Assembly (NCBI RefSeq): GCF_026262505.1
Contig: NC_067206.1
Location: 7,902,879-7,966,878, forward strand
DNA length: 64,000 nt
DNA from: Trichomonas vaginalis G3
Taxonomy: Eukaryota > Parabasalia > Trichomonadida > Trichomonadidae
Direction of reading: 5' to 3'
The position numbers and the translations under genes were made by a program. The notes under the pieces were generated by a model that made no database searches, was not told where the DNA came from, and saw only the letters and a program-made list of their open reading frames with translations. This document shows positions 20,075 through 31,219 of the stretch, in pieces. Every line of letters begins with the position of its first letter. Positions within the stretch are counted from its first letter, which is position 1.

Positions 20075-20742
20075 TATAGCAAGATTTTAAAACAACGTTG
20101 ATTTTGATGATTTTACTCACAATTATTTTAAATAGTTTACATTGATAAAATTCGAGAATTCAATTTAGTTCAGAATAAAGTGATAATATATGACGATATT
20201 TTATCTATAGGTTTATTGTTTGAAATATTAAAGCATACATTGAACAAAATAATGAAATATTTGAAATTTGACCTAAAGATTTCAGATTTTCGATTTTCTA
20301 TCATTTTTTGATTATCTTGACTCAAGAAAGCATTTTAATATAGTTATACTACTAAAAATTTAAATCAATGAAAGAATGCCATGAGAATACGCGGAACTTA
20401 TCTAATTGATTCATATATTACGCTTTTCGATAATATATGGTGATATATGATATGAATGTGATATGTGAATGCAATTTATAGTAAGAATTTTCAGAAATTA
20501 AATTATAAATTGAAGAAATAAGCATGAAAAGTTATGGTTTTGCTTTTATCTATTATCAGCATTTTGTATATACTGCAATATTATTAAATAAAATTTAGCG
20601 AAATGGCAATCTGCTTCTTGATTGTCAAAATTTCGATCAACTTGAATGCAATTTTTCAATACTTCGGTTTAAATATTTATTCTACATTCCGCACATGTAA
20701 TGAAATCTGAAAACAAATTTCAATATCTTACAGCATTCAATT
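20075..20742. other. Intergenic, upstream of the neurofibromin-like gene
   Basis: AT-rich; nothing recognised apart from the initiator at its right end. Confidence 0.5.
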
Positions 20743-20748
20743 TCATTT
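20743..20748 (+). promoter_or_regulatory. Initiator (Inr) of the neurofibromin-like gene
   Basis: TCATTT matches TCA+1 Py (T/A), with A+1 at 20745, 18 nt before ATG 20763. Confidence 0.6.
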
Positions 20749-20762
20749 ATTGAAATAGACCG

Positions 20763-23700
20763 ATGAGTGCTTCCCCGCAAACATACTTAATTGATAGGAT
20801 AATCACTTGTTTGCAAAATGAATTGAATAAATCTTGCAGTGATGAAGATAATAGTATAGTTTGGTTTAGCCCTGACTTATGGTTATCATTTCCTAATGAT
20901 GAAATCCAAATGTCATTGGAAACACTCAAAAATTTGAACGACCCATACCCGTATACACATCTTATAATTCAAATTCTTAACAATCTTAACAAGTACGCCC
21001 TGGAAAAACTCACTTACAAAAATTCGCTCTTTTTTCAATCGCTCTTTCATATTACATCCTATTTTACGCAAATACCAAATGATGTAAATGCAAAGATGAT
21101 ATCTACTCTTATAATTAGCCATGATTTCTTCAATAATAATCAAGATCTTTACAGAAACTGTATATCGCTCTTTATCAAAACAATTGGCCAAAAGTCTAAT
21201 TACCAAATGGAAGCTATTTCAAGTGTGAAATCCAAGATAGGAGTTCAAAATATTGGAAATATGACAAAAATATTGATCGCAGCGACCGATACCCATGTAA
21301 CTCTACTTTACCTTATTGAGTCTATGGAGTACATGATAAATAGATTCGATGAATCGAACTACGCATACATTTTACTTTGTCTAACTCGTGTTTTCTCAGA
21401 AATGGCCTTGACGCATCAAAAAGAACTTTCCAATGCTATACAAGTATCAGATAAAGATAAGATAAAAGACATTTTCAACAAATTATATTCGAAATTAGGT
21501 AAGTCCGAGAGATCCGTCTCTGTTTTATCTTTCCTCATCATGTTCATTCTCTACGGAAATCCATCGATCGACAAGAAAGAACTTGAAACGTATAAAAAGA
21601 TTATTTCATTATTCAAAAAGCTGGAAAAGTCAAAATTCCTTGATTCCTTGTTTTTAGGTACATATCTGATCTCATTGACCTATTTCGTTGTTGGAGAATC
21701 TTCTTACAGTGCTCATTTAGATTTAATTAAAATTGCAGTGAATCAATTCATTAAATCATGCACAAGTAAGCTTGTTGCTGATAAATTCCCCAACTACATG
21801 CATATTTTCGGTGCTTTGGAGTACCAACTCGTTCAAAATCCGAAAATTATTGAATCAGAAAATCTTTTCATAAAAGTGTCAAATTCCATCATTTCCCGTT
21901 TTTCAACATCGAAGTATTTGACACAATACAAGAGCAACTACAGGAATATCATCTTCGCGACACTATCCGGTATCTTGAATGTCTCAGAAGAAGATTTGGA
22001 TCAACAACCGCAAAATAATTCAAAAGAAAGTGACAGTGAACGTTGTGTGTCAATTTTCTTATCGTTGAACGATATAAATTTTGAACTAAATTGTCAGAAG
22101 ATTGATGGTATTCATGAGAAGAAAGATGCTACGAAAGAGATGGCTTTATTCTTCGAAATTTTCGAGAACACGACGAATATTTTGAATTTCATTTCTTTGT
22201 TCTTGAAAGTTTACAAAAATTACCCAGAAAAAGTTGGTCCAAAATTGTCACTTTTCACCAGAAATCTTTTTATTCCATGGAAGAATTATTTCGATATTTT
22301 CGAGACGATGAGAGAAAAAGAGATTTCTTCATTTTTATATAATGTTTCTCAGAACTTTTTATCGGTTTTTCCAACGATTAATTTGTCACATTTTCCAAAT
22401 TGTGAGAACATACAAATTATTTACCAAGAATTCCTTAATTTCTGTTTAGTTATATGCACAAGGGTTATTAAGAACAATAGTGTGTTTTATCCATTAATTC
22501 AATCAATAACTGATACGAAACTGATTGAAACAGCCATTTTCTCATCAATCTCAAAGAAATGGTTGGAAAAAGTGAATTATTTGATAAATAAAATAACGGT
22601 TTTGGTTTACAATGACGAAAAAACTGTTATTCAACCTTCAGAACAAACTTGGAAAGAACTTGTCAAAATTCCTTTCAAATTTGACGTTGTTTTGCCAACG
22701 GTTTTGTCATCTGTCATGTCAATGTTAAGTTTCACGAATACATTCATTGATGAGTTCAGGTTGAAGTTCACTAACTTAGCTTTTTCTGAGAATTCTGTTG
22801 CTTTAGATTATTTACAAAGTCCTGCAAAAAGTCATACTGTTTTTGCCAGAAATTTAATGAATAGTTTGCATGAAGAATTAAGGAAAATACTTTCATTAAT
22901 GAGTGGCAATTATGTCCAGAGAGTTTTGAACATTGCATATGTTGCAAATTCCATTGTGAAGAACAATGAAGAAATAGCGAAAAATGATTCAAATGGAGAT
23001 ATTTCTATTATGTTTTTCTGTTTCCTTATGACTGATTCTATTTCAACCAACAATAAGTTCAAAGAACTCAGTCTCTCCATCTTTGAATTCATTAATGCGA
23101 TATCTTCACAATTAGATCTAACTAAGAAATATAATATCATTCTTCTTTTAACAGATGTTATGGCTTATAATTTGAGAAATCTCACAAATGATGTTGTTTT
23201 GTCAAATGCTGTCAAAAGTTATTCATATTTGACAGAAAATTTCCAATTCTACAAAGAGACAAAACATGCTTCGGTGTTTTCAACATACATGGCTGCAAGA
23301 GAAGATATATTTTACATTCTTAGAATTTTGAAAAGAACCGCTTTGGAACTCACAAAATTGAAACAAGATGTCACGTTTTTAGAAAAAACTTTTTCGAATA
23401 TTTTACATAATAATTTTGATTTATGTAGTGATTATTTCTTTGATATACTGCAGTCTACTATTATTGATAATCTCTCTGTTAATATAATTTCACAGATAAC
23501 GAAAGAAGAAATTTTAAATCAAAATCCAAAAGTTGAAGATGATAAAATTGTTTCAAATTTTGTCACATTTGATTTCAATGACATTTTACTTGAATTAAAT
23601 GAATTACCAGAGTATCATTCAGCAGCTGTTGATTATGCATGGTTCTACGGAAAGAATAGACAATTGTTAGATTTTGTTGTCAAAAATGGAAATGAAAGAG

Positions 23701-24044
23701 TGAAAAATCTCTTTTTCACAGCTTATTTGCAAAGATGCGGTGCTGATATCGATTACAAGAAGATCATTTCTGCATACGAAAAAGGATCTGCAATTGATTT
23801 CGCTGATGAATTGAGACTCAACGAGGAATTCGAATATTTCTTCAAAGATTACGAAAAAATTGAAGATAAATTGGCACTTTTCCAAACATTCTTTATTCTT
23901 TCGTTCTTTGCAACACCTTATGATATGGTGTTTATAGGAGTTTCGATAGAGTCAAGTCGATTTCGTTTGTCGATTCTCTCAAAAAATCAAAGATTTTCAC
24001 AATCAAATTTGAACATGAATTATCACTTCACCGACCATTTATAA
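20763..24044 (+). CDS. N-terminal part of a large neurofibromin/IRA-like protein (frameshifted)
   Basis: A 1093-residue, mostly helical repeat-like protein with no signal peptide or membrane segment. The frame ends at 24044, but its last ~40 residues after FATPYD look like out-of-frame translation. Up to ~23,920 this frame, and from ~23,930 the next frame, are coding (GVYRSFDRVKSISFVDSL and on). The two join naturally if one base is missing at ~23,922-23,925. Relic copies of this spot in the array at 32.2, 36.6 and 41.0 kb have one extra base exactly there. The joined protein would be ~1,850 residues. The downstream part has a Sec14-PH-like module, so I infer a neurofibromin/IRA-like architecture. 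A RasGAP core should lie in this half, but I cannot see a clear arginine finger. Confidence 0.6.
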   Translation: MSASPQTYLIDRIITCLQNELNKSCSDEDNSIVWFSPDLWLSFPNDEIQMSLETLKNLNDPYPYTHLIIQILNNLNKYALEKLTYKNSLFFQSLFHITSYFTQIPNDVNAKMISTLIISHDFFNNNQDLYRNCISLFIKTIGQKSNYQMEAISSVKSKIGVQNIGNMTKILIAATDTHVTLLYLIESMEYMINRFDESNYAYILLCLTRVFSEMALTHQKELSNAIQVSDKDKIKDIFNKLYSKLGKSERSVSVLSFLIMFILYGNPSIDKKELETYKKIISLFKKLEKSKFLDSLFLGTYLISLTYFVVGESSYSAHLDLIKIAVNQFIKSCTSKLVADKFPNYMHIFGALEYQLVQNPKIIESENLFIKVSNSIISRFSTSKYLTQYKSNYRNIIFATLSGILNVSEEDLDQQPQNNSKESDSERCVSIFLSLNDINFELNCQKIDGIHEKKDATKEMALFFEIFENTTNILNFISLFLKVYKNYPEKVGPKLSLFTRNLFIPWKNYFDIFETMREKEISSFLYNVSQNFLSVFPTINLSHFPNCENIQIIYQEFLNFCLVICTRVIKNNSVFYPLIQSITDTKLIETAIFSSISKKWLEKVNYLINKITVLVYNDEKTVIQPSEQTWKELVKIPFKFDVVLPTVLSSVMSMLSFTNTFIDEFRLKFTNLAFSENSVALDYLQSPAKSHTVFARNLMNSLHEELRKILSLMSGNYVQRVLNIAYVANSIVKNNEEIAKNDSNGDISIMFFCFLMTDSISTNNKFKELSLSIFEFINAISSQLDLTKKYNIILLLTDVMAYNLRNLTNDVVLSNAVKSYSYLTENFQFYKETKHASVFSTYMAAREDIFYILRILKRTALELTKLKQDVTFLEKTFSNILHNNFDLCSDYFFDILQSTIIDNLSVNIISQITKEEILNQNPKVEDDKIVSNFVTFDFNDILLELNELPEYHSAAVDYAWFYGKNRQLLDFVVKNGNERVKNLFFTAYLQRCGADIDYKKIISAYEKGSAIDFADELRLNEEFEYFFKDYEKIEDKLALFQTFFILSFFATPYDMVFIGVSIESSRFRLSILSKNQRFSQSNLNMNYHFTDHL

Positions 24045-24145
24045 ATACTCCAAATCTGTATGAAATTCATGAGAGAGCATTGAAGTATTTGCCATATAAG
24101 AAAGTTCCTCAAGACAATGTCAAAGACTCTGATAATTTTGGATCA

Positions 24146-26341
24146 ATGAAATATGAAGAAATTGTCAAAATGAGAAACGATAATTTGATGACGATTATTC
24201 CGAATTCAAAAAAGAAAGGTTTTCTTATTTCCCTTAAAAATTTGAAGACAGAAGACATTGGTCATTTTGGAGATTTCTTTATAGGCCATTTAAGAAGAAA
24301 TGTTAAGTATTACATCGTTGTTGATTTGATGGAAGCAAGAATTCTTGATTTTGATTTATTCCATTCACAAGTTACAAAAATTTATCAAAAAGTTGCTGAT
24401 CAATTGGATAACGTTTTTCTTCTGAATTTGACAAAGAATTCCGCTGGTTTCTTGAACAATTATAAGACTGATGAATGGGTAAATGTTATTTCCGTGTTAA
24501 ATAACATCAACGACATCTTTGAAGTATATCCAGATTTGATTTTACCTTTGAACTCTGTAAGACACGATTTTGAATTTTCAAAAGTGACATTGCCAAATGA
24601 CAAAATTGGTCAACTTTACTTTTCTAGAAGGAATTTAACAATAGAAGCACCAGGAGATGTATTAACTGTCCCTGATGCGAAGAGAATTCATATTATTCCG
24701 TTCAATTTGATCACGAAAATTGTAATTATTGAAAATGTTGTTCAAATTCATTTTTCAACAGATAAAGTTGCGAAATTTTCGACGATTTCGCCTGAAGCAA
24801 TTTCAAGGGTCATTGATATGAAGAGAGCAGGAATTTTCTCAAGACAAAAGTTCATTTGTTCCGTTAATCGATTGATAAGATTCGCTGATTACGTTGCTTA
24901 TTCAATTAAAATGATTGCAAGTAAAAGCCATGATATCGGAGCAAGTTCTGCCAATTTATTCACAAGGTTGACATCAAGTAATTACTTAGAATTCGTTGGT
25001 GCAAAGTTTGCTTATCCTTCCCAGGAATGGTGCATAAAAAGACTGAAAATGATCCCTGAAAAATATGAAATTTTTGCAAGATTCATTGAAATGATCAGGG
25101 ATGAAGTTGATGCACCTTTCTACTTGTCTAAAGGTCTTCCTCTTCTTTCTGAACAAGAAATCATTAATCTTATGAACAGATTGTCAAAAGACAATAAATT
25201 TGATGTTAAATTGTGGTCAAAAACACCAATCGATATTTCATCAATTGTTTTGCAATCAACAGTTAATGTTACTGAAAAGTTTTCAGTTGAAATCGCAAAT
25301 ATTTCATTGGAAGGCGTAACTAAATTCATTTATGATGAGAAGATCACTCCGAAGATGTTGAAAAACACAGTGGAAAACCTTCCTTCAATCATTGTTGTCG
25401 CATCGAAACTTCCTGAGAATTTTGAAGCAGAAATTTTCATTTTTGTTATTCAACAATTCATGAAAATCGAAAGTATCGAGTTCGAATATCTTTCATTGGC
25501 TGAATCGATATGTGTTAGATACAGATTACCATTGAATGTTTGCGAAACAGAAGCCGACAAAAAGAAACAAAGACAAGCAGATGAAATTTACAGTTATATC
25601 ATTAGATACCGAAAGATTTGCGAAATTTCAAATTGTCTTGAAGTTTTCGACAATTATTTTCGCGGTAAAAAGGATCCTTTATCCATTTTAGTTCGTACAT
25701 TGTTTGATGATGATCTTGAACAGTTATCAAATGATTGTTTGAACGCGTTTCCAACGTCAGATGTTTTTAATTCTGGATATTTGTTTGTTGCGATGTCTTT
25801 CCTTTTGGATAAAATTCCATTAAAAGTTTCATCATATTTCGACATCACAGTTCAATACTGCACAAGGGATTGCAAGATGTCAGCAGATCTTATGATGAAA
25901 TGTCTTTCAATGAATGAATATTTGGTTGGTGAAAACATCACTAAAATCGTTCTTACATTGAAAGACATTTTCCGAAACATTATGACGAAAAGTGATGCAT
26001 TAAAGTTGCTCAAAATGATCAGACAATCACAACACTTAACACAAGAACAGTCTGTTATTTCTGCTGTTCCTTTAGTTGCTTTTGATTTGGATGACGCATT
26101 CCCTGTATCAATCAAACCAACTCCTTTTGCATTTTCTTTCTTGTTTGATGTGATGAATTCTGGATGTTTGAGTGTGAAACAAATGCACAGAGTTTTAGAT
26201 TTCTTCACTACATACAAATCATCAATTGATGATGAGATGAAAGAGAATCTTTTCAACGAACTTTGCACATTGATGTCTGTTGAAAATACTATAGAAACAT
26301 CTCTCAAACTTACAAATCTTTTGAAATTACTTTCTACATGA
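24146..26341 (+). CDS. C-terminal part of the neurofibromin/IRA-like protein, Sec14-PH-like module
   Basis: The frame is open from ~23,930; the first ATG is 24146, and 24080 is only a TTG codon. The first ~60 codons have no promoter of their own, so this is most likely the second half of the preceding gene. Near the N-terminus, FLISLKNLK..FFIGHLRR..KYYIVVDLMEARILDFDLFHSQVTKIY followed by DNVFLLNLT resembles the CRAL-TRIO/Sec14 lobe. GQLYFSRRNLTIEAPGDVL..IIPFNLITKIVIIENVVQIHFSTDKVAKFSTISPEAISRVI matches the PH-like part of the neurofibromin Sec14-PH module. Such modules bind glycerophospholipids and follow the RasGAP domain. The remainder is an alpha-helical tail. It is convergent with the ankyrin pseudogene 20 bp away. 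Confidence 0.6.
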   Translation: MKYEEIVKMRNDNLMTIIPNSKKKGFLISLKNLKTEDIGHFGDFFIGHLRRNVKYYIVVDLMEARILDFDLFHSQVTKIYQKVADQLDNVFLLNLTKNSAGFLNNYKTDEWVNVISVLNNINDIFEVYPDLILPLNSVRHDFEFSKVTLPNDKIGQLYFSRRNLTIEAPGDVLTVPDAKRIHIIPFNLITKIVIIENVVQIHFSTDKVAKFSTISPEAISRVIDMKRAGIFSRQKFICSVNRLIRFADYVAYSIKMIASKSHDIGASSANLFTRLTSSNYLEFVGAKFAYPSQEWCIKRLKMIPEKYEIFARFIEMIRDEVDAPFYLSKGLPLLSEQEIINLMNRLSKDNKFDVKLWSKTPIDISSIVLQSTVNVTEKFSVEIANISLEGVTKFIYDEKITPKMLKNTVENLPSIIVVASKLPENFEAEIFIFVIQQFMKIESIEFEYLSLAESICVRYRLPLNVCETEADKKKQRQADEIYSYIIRYRKICEISNCLEVFDNYFRGKKDPLSILVRTLFDDDLEQLSNDCLNAFPTSDVFNSGYLFVAMSFLLDKIPLKVSSYFDITVQYCTRDCKMSADLMMKCLSMNEYLVGENITKIVLTLKDIFRNIMTKSDALKLLKMIRQSQHLTQEQSVISAVPLVAFDLDDAFPVSIKPTPFAFSFLFDVMNSGCLSVKQMHRVLDFFTTYKSSIDDEMKENLFNELCTLMSVENTIETSLKLTNLLKLLST

Positions 26342-26361
26342 TTTGTAATCTAATTTTTTCT

Positions 26362-27330
26362 TTATTTATTTATTGTATGTATTTTATTTGTAAATATATT
26401 ATTTTGAGATTTTGAAGAGCGAGGAATGAAAGATAAACTTGGATCAATTAAATTTCGGACTTCAACAGTATCTGCCGAATCATCACTACACAAATATTGT
26501 TGACATAATTTTTTATGTTTGTCTTTGATTGGAATTAAACAATTTGAGAGAATATATTTGATAATATCGATCTTTTGATTGGAAATTGCGATTGAAAGAA
26601 AATCATTTTGACCATTTAAATCAATATTATGATTATATTTAAGTAATTTCTTGAAAATTTTAAGATATCCGAGTCGAATTGATCTCAAAACAGGAAGATC
26701 ATTATTTAATGATTGTATCGAATAATCTGCACCTTCATGGATCAAATACTCAACAATTTCCCATCTGCCAGATGAAACAGCGAGAAGAACACAATTTTGT
26801 TTTCCTTTGTCTTGAAATGAAAGAGTTTCTTTTTTGGGATCTCTTGATACTAAATGCTTGATCAAGTCTAAGTTTCCGCATTCACATGCAATTAATAATG
26901 CATTCTTTCCTGAATTTTCATTAATTTAATTGGCATCTAAGCCATTTGAAATTAGAAAATCGAATATTTTTGTACTGCCGCTGATAGAAGTACAAAGAAT
27001 TGCGTTGTCTTTATTTTTGTTAATTGCTGTTTTGTTGCATTTGTTGTTGATAAGAGATTCGACAAGATTGTAATTGTTCTTCAAACATGCAGAGAGAAGG
27101 ATTGTGTTTTGTTGATCATCAACGATTTCTGATAATCCGATTGTACATGCAACTTTTATTGTCGATTCATCTTTCACATCTGCTCTCTGCGAAAGGAAAT
27201 TATAAATATCATCAAATTTGTTTTGAATTTGGAAGATATCTAAGAATCTATTGATCAACTCATCATTTGTTTGATTTGAATGAATTTTGTCACAAATAAT
27301 AGACAAAAATGATTCATATTGTTCATATGA
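26362..27330 (-). pseudogene. Truncated BTB-ankyrin pseudogene, diverged left edge of the array
   Basis: Encodes the central and C-terminal ankyrin part of the array family. It is identical to the array genes at 26,940-27,330 but clearly diverged below ~26,900 (IKHLVSRDPKKETLSFQDKGKQNCVLLAVSSG). An in-frame TAA at ~26,926 interrupts it (LDAN-stop-INENSGKNALL). It has no NQNEST repeat tail and ends in an ordinary stop. Its N-terminal BTB half is missing: at ~27,330 the sequence jumps into a BspA relic through a short ATAT microhomology. The gene is therefore a deletion product of one array unit. Confidence 0.75.
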
Positions 27331-27634
27331 ATATATTTTCGAGCGATCTCAATGCATTGAAAGGATCCAATTCATTGATAATTTTGACGGACTTAGGTAA
27401 GAAAATTTCTTTAATAGGAGCATTGATGATTGGGTCATCTTGTATTTCAACAATTGTGTCAGAAAGAGTAACATTTGTTATAAAAGAAGAATCAATACAC
27501 TGTGTTGATAAAATTCTACAACTACTGTCAATAATAATTGTTGTATACTGACTTTCAATAGCTTGTTTCTCAAGAATTCCGTCAGTACATGATAATGTTT
27601 TTACATTTATTGTAGAACTAAATGAATTTTGGAA
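27331..27634 (-). pseudogene. BspA-like leucine-rich repeat relic, unit A (partial)
   Basis: Minus-strand frame encoding the upper part of the relic described at 31220-31930. It is cut at 27,330 where it joins the ankyrin pseudogene. No start codon. Confidence 0.65.
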
Positions 27635-27788
27635 TCAATAAAAAATTTATATTTTGTCACTTTTTAAAATAAGATCTGACATTTGCTCTATTTGAAAATG
27701 AACAAATAGCATATATAGTTGTTGGATCAGGAGAATTAAGAATGTTTAATAAGCGCCAAGATGTTTTTGATTTAAAGAATAAAAAACG

Positions 27789-28110
27789 AGGAATTCGAAT
27801 ATTTCTTCAAAGATTACAAAAAAATTGAAGATAAATTAACACTTTTCCAAACATTCTTCATTCTTTCGTTCTTTGCAAAACCTCACATATAGAAGTTTGA
27901 ACTGAGTCAAGTCATTTTCTTTCACAATCACTTCACCGATCACTTATAAATATCAAATTTATATAAGTTCATGAGAGAGTATTGAAGTATTTGCCATATA
28001 AGAAAGTTCCTCAAGACAATGTTAAAAGATAATTCAGATCAATGCAATTGCAAGATGATAAACAATAATTTGATGATGAGTTCCGAATCCAGAAGAATCT
28101 GATTTTTATT
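27789..28110 (+). pseudogene. Relic of the neurofibromin-like gene, unit A
   Basis: About 320 bp similar to the junction region of the large gene at ~23,823-24,210 (GAGGAATTCGAATATTTCTT..., then the GTATTTGCCATATAAGAAAG block). It is more deleted than the copies in the other units and shows no open frame. Confidence 0.7.
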
Positions 28111-28439
28111 TTATCAAATCAATATGATTATATGAATTCAGATACTCTCAAAAAAATTGAGATTCATAAATTTACGAGATGAAAACTAGTATTTTAGTAT
28201 ATTTAAACTTAGCAATAATAATTTACTTACAATTTGGATTAATGAATCAATATAAATAGTATAAAAAATACAGAAGAAAATTTTCGATATTTTGATCTTT
28301 TAAATAGCCATGAATCAATAGTTATTTTTGCTGTCCTTATTTTTACTAGATTTTGATGATTTTGGTTGTTCTGTGTCGGATGTTTGTGATTGAGTTTGAT
28401 TAGAAAAATTCAATTATATCAGTAAAAGTTTCAACAGAT

Positions 28440-28731
28440 GTTGATTCATTTTGATTTATTCAGCAGATGTTGATTCATTTTGATTTATATCAACAGATGT
28501 TGATTCATTTTGATTTATATCAGCAGGTGTTGATTCATTTTGATTTATATCAGCAGGTGTTGATTCATTTTGATTTATATCAACAGATGTTGATTCATTT
28601 TGATTTATATCAACAGATGTTGATTCATTTTGAATTGTTTCAGCAGGTGTTGATTCATTTTGATTTATATCAACAGATGTTGATTCATTTTGAATTGTTT
28701 CAGCAGGTGTTGATTCATTTTGATTTATATA
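28440..28731. repeat. 30-bp minisatellite, unit A (~10 copies)
   Basis: Tandem 30-mers of two types: one containing TTTTGATTTATATCA, the other TTTTGAATTGTTTCA. They are the former 3' coding tail of the unit A ankyrin gene (NQNEST repeats). Here they lie mostly beyond that gene's frameshifted stop. Confidence 0.9.
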
Positions 28732-30491
28732 TATGCTGATTCTTTGATTAGCGTCAGATTTAGTAGATTCCTGTGCTTTATAATTGCTTGAAAAAATGGG
28801 TCAATCTTCTTTATGGTTTCTATTTCTTCAAGAGAATCGCAATTCGAAAGATACGATTTAACTAAATTTTTATGTTTTTCTTTAATTCTAACTAATTTTT
28901 TGTCGATAATGTATTTTATTATTTTGTATCTTTGATGAGAAATTGCAATTGTAAGAAAATCATCTTCAGCATTTGGATCAAAATTGTGACAATATATAAG
29001 TAAATTCTGGAAAATCTCAAGATGTCCAAGCCTTACGGATCTAAAAATAGGAAGGTCATTATTTGATGAATGTAGAGATGGGTCTGCATCATTTTGAATT
29101 AAATAATGGATTATTTCCCAATTACCAGAAGAAACAGCTAGAAGTATACAATTTTGATTTTCTTTGTCTAAGTCTGAAAGTGAAAAGCCTTGAGATACTA
29201 GATGCTTAATCATTTCAAAGTTTCCGCTTTCACAAGCTGTTAAAACGGCATTTCTCCCTGTGATTTCGTTAGATATTTTAGCATCTAAGCCATTTTTAAT
29301 GAGAAAATCGAATATCTTTGTGCTGCCACTGATTGATGTGCAAAGAACTGCATTGTCTTTATTTTTGTTAATTGCTGTTTTGTTGCATTTGTTGTTGATA
29401 AGAGATTCGACAAGATTGTAATTGTTCTTCAAACATGCAGAGAGAAGGATTGTGTTTTGTTGATCATCAACGATTTCTGATAATCCGATTGTACATGCAA
29501 CTTTTATTGTCGATTCATCTTTCACATCTGCTCTCTGCGAAAGGAAATTATAAATATCATCAAATTTGTTTTGAATTTGGAAGATATCTAAGAATCTATT
29601 GATCAACTCATCATTTGTTTGATTTGAATGAATTTTGTCACAAATAATAGACAAAAATGATTCATATTGTTCATATCTTGCTTTGACTATTTTCGGATTC
29701 CTTCCATCAAGTTCGTTGATCTTTTTCTGCATTTCTAAAACATAATTCTGATACTTCTTGTAGGATTCATTCGAAGTAAGATCCAATAACGTATTCATTA
29801 CTGAGGATCGAATCATTTCAGCATCAAATTTATTGATATAATAAGCAAAATAACTGCAATCTTTGATCAACGCAATCAAGAAGTCATATACTTTATCAAC
29901 TTTGTTTTCATCTTGAAAATATCCGAGTTCTTCACATTTTGAAATGATTTTATCGATGAAATCTTGATTGCTTAATATGTTTTCGGAACCAATACGACAT
30001 AAATCAATAAGTTTTGATGGTTCTATTTCCGAAATATTTTTCGCTATGAATATGATAATGTCATCTAGTTTTTCATTGTAATTCTTTCGCGATTTTCTTA
30101 TAAATGAAAGGACTTCTTCTATATTTTTTAAGTTTATTTCATCTCTGAAAATAAGAGTACTATACCAATCGAAAAAGTCTTCAATCTCGAGATCTATGCC
30201 TATTTGATATATTTCTTTCAGAATATCTTCAGAAATTTCGATAGAAACTTTGTTTTTTATAAAAAGTTGATAAAAGATTTTAAATGTTTCATCACTGACT
30301 CCTTTTAGTTTATATTCTTCAATGTTTTCTCCTTGCATGTAGTCATTCATAACTTTCCTGCTATATGAACACAATGTTTTAAAAGGAACTTCCATTTGAT
30401 GATTTCCATCGCTGATTTTGATCTTTTTATCATCCACAATACTATTAAATTGAAATTGCTTAAATGCTCTTCTGGCAACAAATTCGGGCAT
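28725..30491 (-). CDS. BTB-ankyrin protein, array copy A (tail lost by frameshift)
   Basis: 588 residues. Residues ~1-110 are BTB/POZ-like (IKISDGNHQMEVPFKTLCSYSRKVMNDYM). Residues ~110-300 are a helical BACK-like region. At ~330-540 are about six degenerate ankyrin repeats (NTILLSACLKNNYNLVESLIN, NAVLTACESGNFEMIKHLVSQ). The last ~20 residues are out of frame: one base is missing in the T/G run at ~28,796 compared with copy B, so the NQNEST tail and membrane segment are lost. The product is otherwise nearly identical to copies B and C. The upstream sequence TCAATTTA is only a weak Inr. BTB-ankyrin proteins usually scaffold other proteins; targets unknown. Confidence 0.8.
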   Translation of the reverse strand: MPEFVARRAFKQFQFNSIVDDKKIKISDGNHQMEVPFKTLCSYSRKVMNDYMQGENIEEYKLKGVSDETFKIFYQLFIKNKVSIEISEDILKEIYQIGIDLEIEDFFDWYSTLIFRDEINLKNIEEVLSFIRKSRKNYNEKLDDIIIFIAKNISEIEPSKLIDLCRIGSENILSNQDFIDKIISKCEELGYFQDENKVDKVYDFLIALIKDCSYFAYYINKFDAEMIRSSVMNTLLDLTSNESYKKYQNYVLEMQKKINELDGRNPKIVKARYEQYESFLSIICDKIHSNQTNDELINRFLDIFQIQNKFDDIYNFLSQRADVKDESTIKVACTIGLSEIVDDQQNTILLSACLKNNYNLVESLINNKCNKTAINKNKDNAVLCTSISGSTKIFDFLIKNGLDAKISNEITGRNAVLTACESGNFEMIKHLVSQGFSLSDLDKENQNCILLAVSSGNWEIIHYLIQNDADPSLHSSNNDLPIFRSVRLGHLEIFQNLLIYCHNFDPNAEDDFLTIAISHQRYKIIKYIIDKKLVRIKEKHKNLVKSYLSNCDSLEEIETIKKIDPFFQAIIKHRNLLNLTLIKESAYI

Positions 30492-30861
30492 CTATTAAAA
30501 ATCCAAAATAAATTGAATACTTATCAATTCAAAATTTTTAGAGATTCTTTATTTTTAATAGATTTATAATCCCGAAACAATTTTAAGCGATTCATATTCC
30601 AATATATTCAAAATATTTTTCTGAGAAAAGTTCAGAAAAGTTTGTATTATATTTATAATTGCATCGCTAATAATGCAAAAATATATTTATTAAATAAGCA
30701 ATTATTCTTTAAAATATAATTACTGAAATTACGATTATTTTTTATTCAAATACGAAATTGTATTGGATGAAAAATTTTGCGTAATTTATAGTTTTCTAAT
30801 TAATTATTTGCGTATAATGTACATTTATTAATAAAATTTGTACTCTTAGGCCTTATTTAAG

Positions 30862-31145
30862 CTGATTTTTTTACTAATGTCAAAAGAAATTCATTTTGAT
30901 TAGTGTCAGATTCTTGAAAGATTTGGGTCTATTTTTCCTTTGAAATTCTATTATTTCAAGAGAATTGAGATTCGAAAGATATGATTTAGCTAAATATTTA
31001 TGTTATTCGTTAATTCTAAATGATTTTTTGTCTAGAATATATTATCATTATATTGGATCTTTGATGGGAAATCGCTATTGTAAGGAAACCATCAATTGTA
31101 AATGGAAATTTTAGAAAACCTCAAGATGTCTAAGCATCCTCTTTG
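30862..31145 (-). pseudogene. Relic of an ankyrin-gene 3' end, unit A
   Basis: Decayed copy of the 3' coding part of the neighbouring BTB-ankyrin gene (compare 28,755-29,035). Recognisable blocks include TTTCAAGAGAATTGAGATTC and TAACCATCAATTG-type remnants. No open frame. It suggests an older ankyrin copy once lay here. Confidence 0.6.
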
Positions 31146-31219
31146 ATAAGTAAAATTCTTTGAATTTTGATATATTAATTGGATAAATCATTAGTTAAGT
31201 TAATTTTATTTCTATTTCT

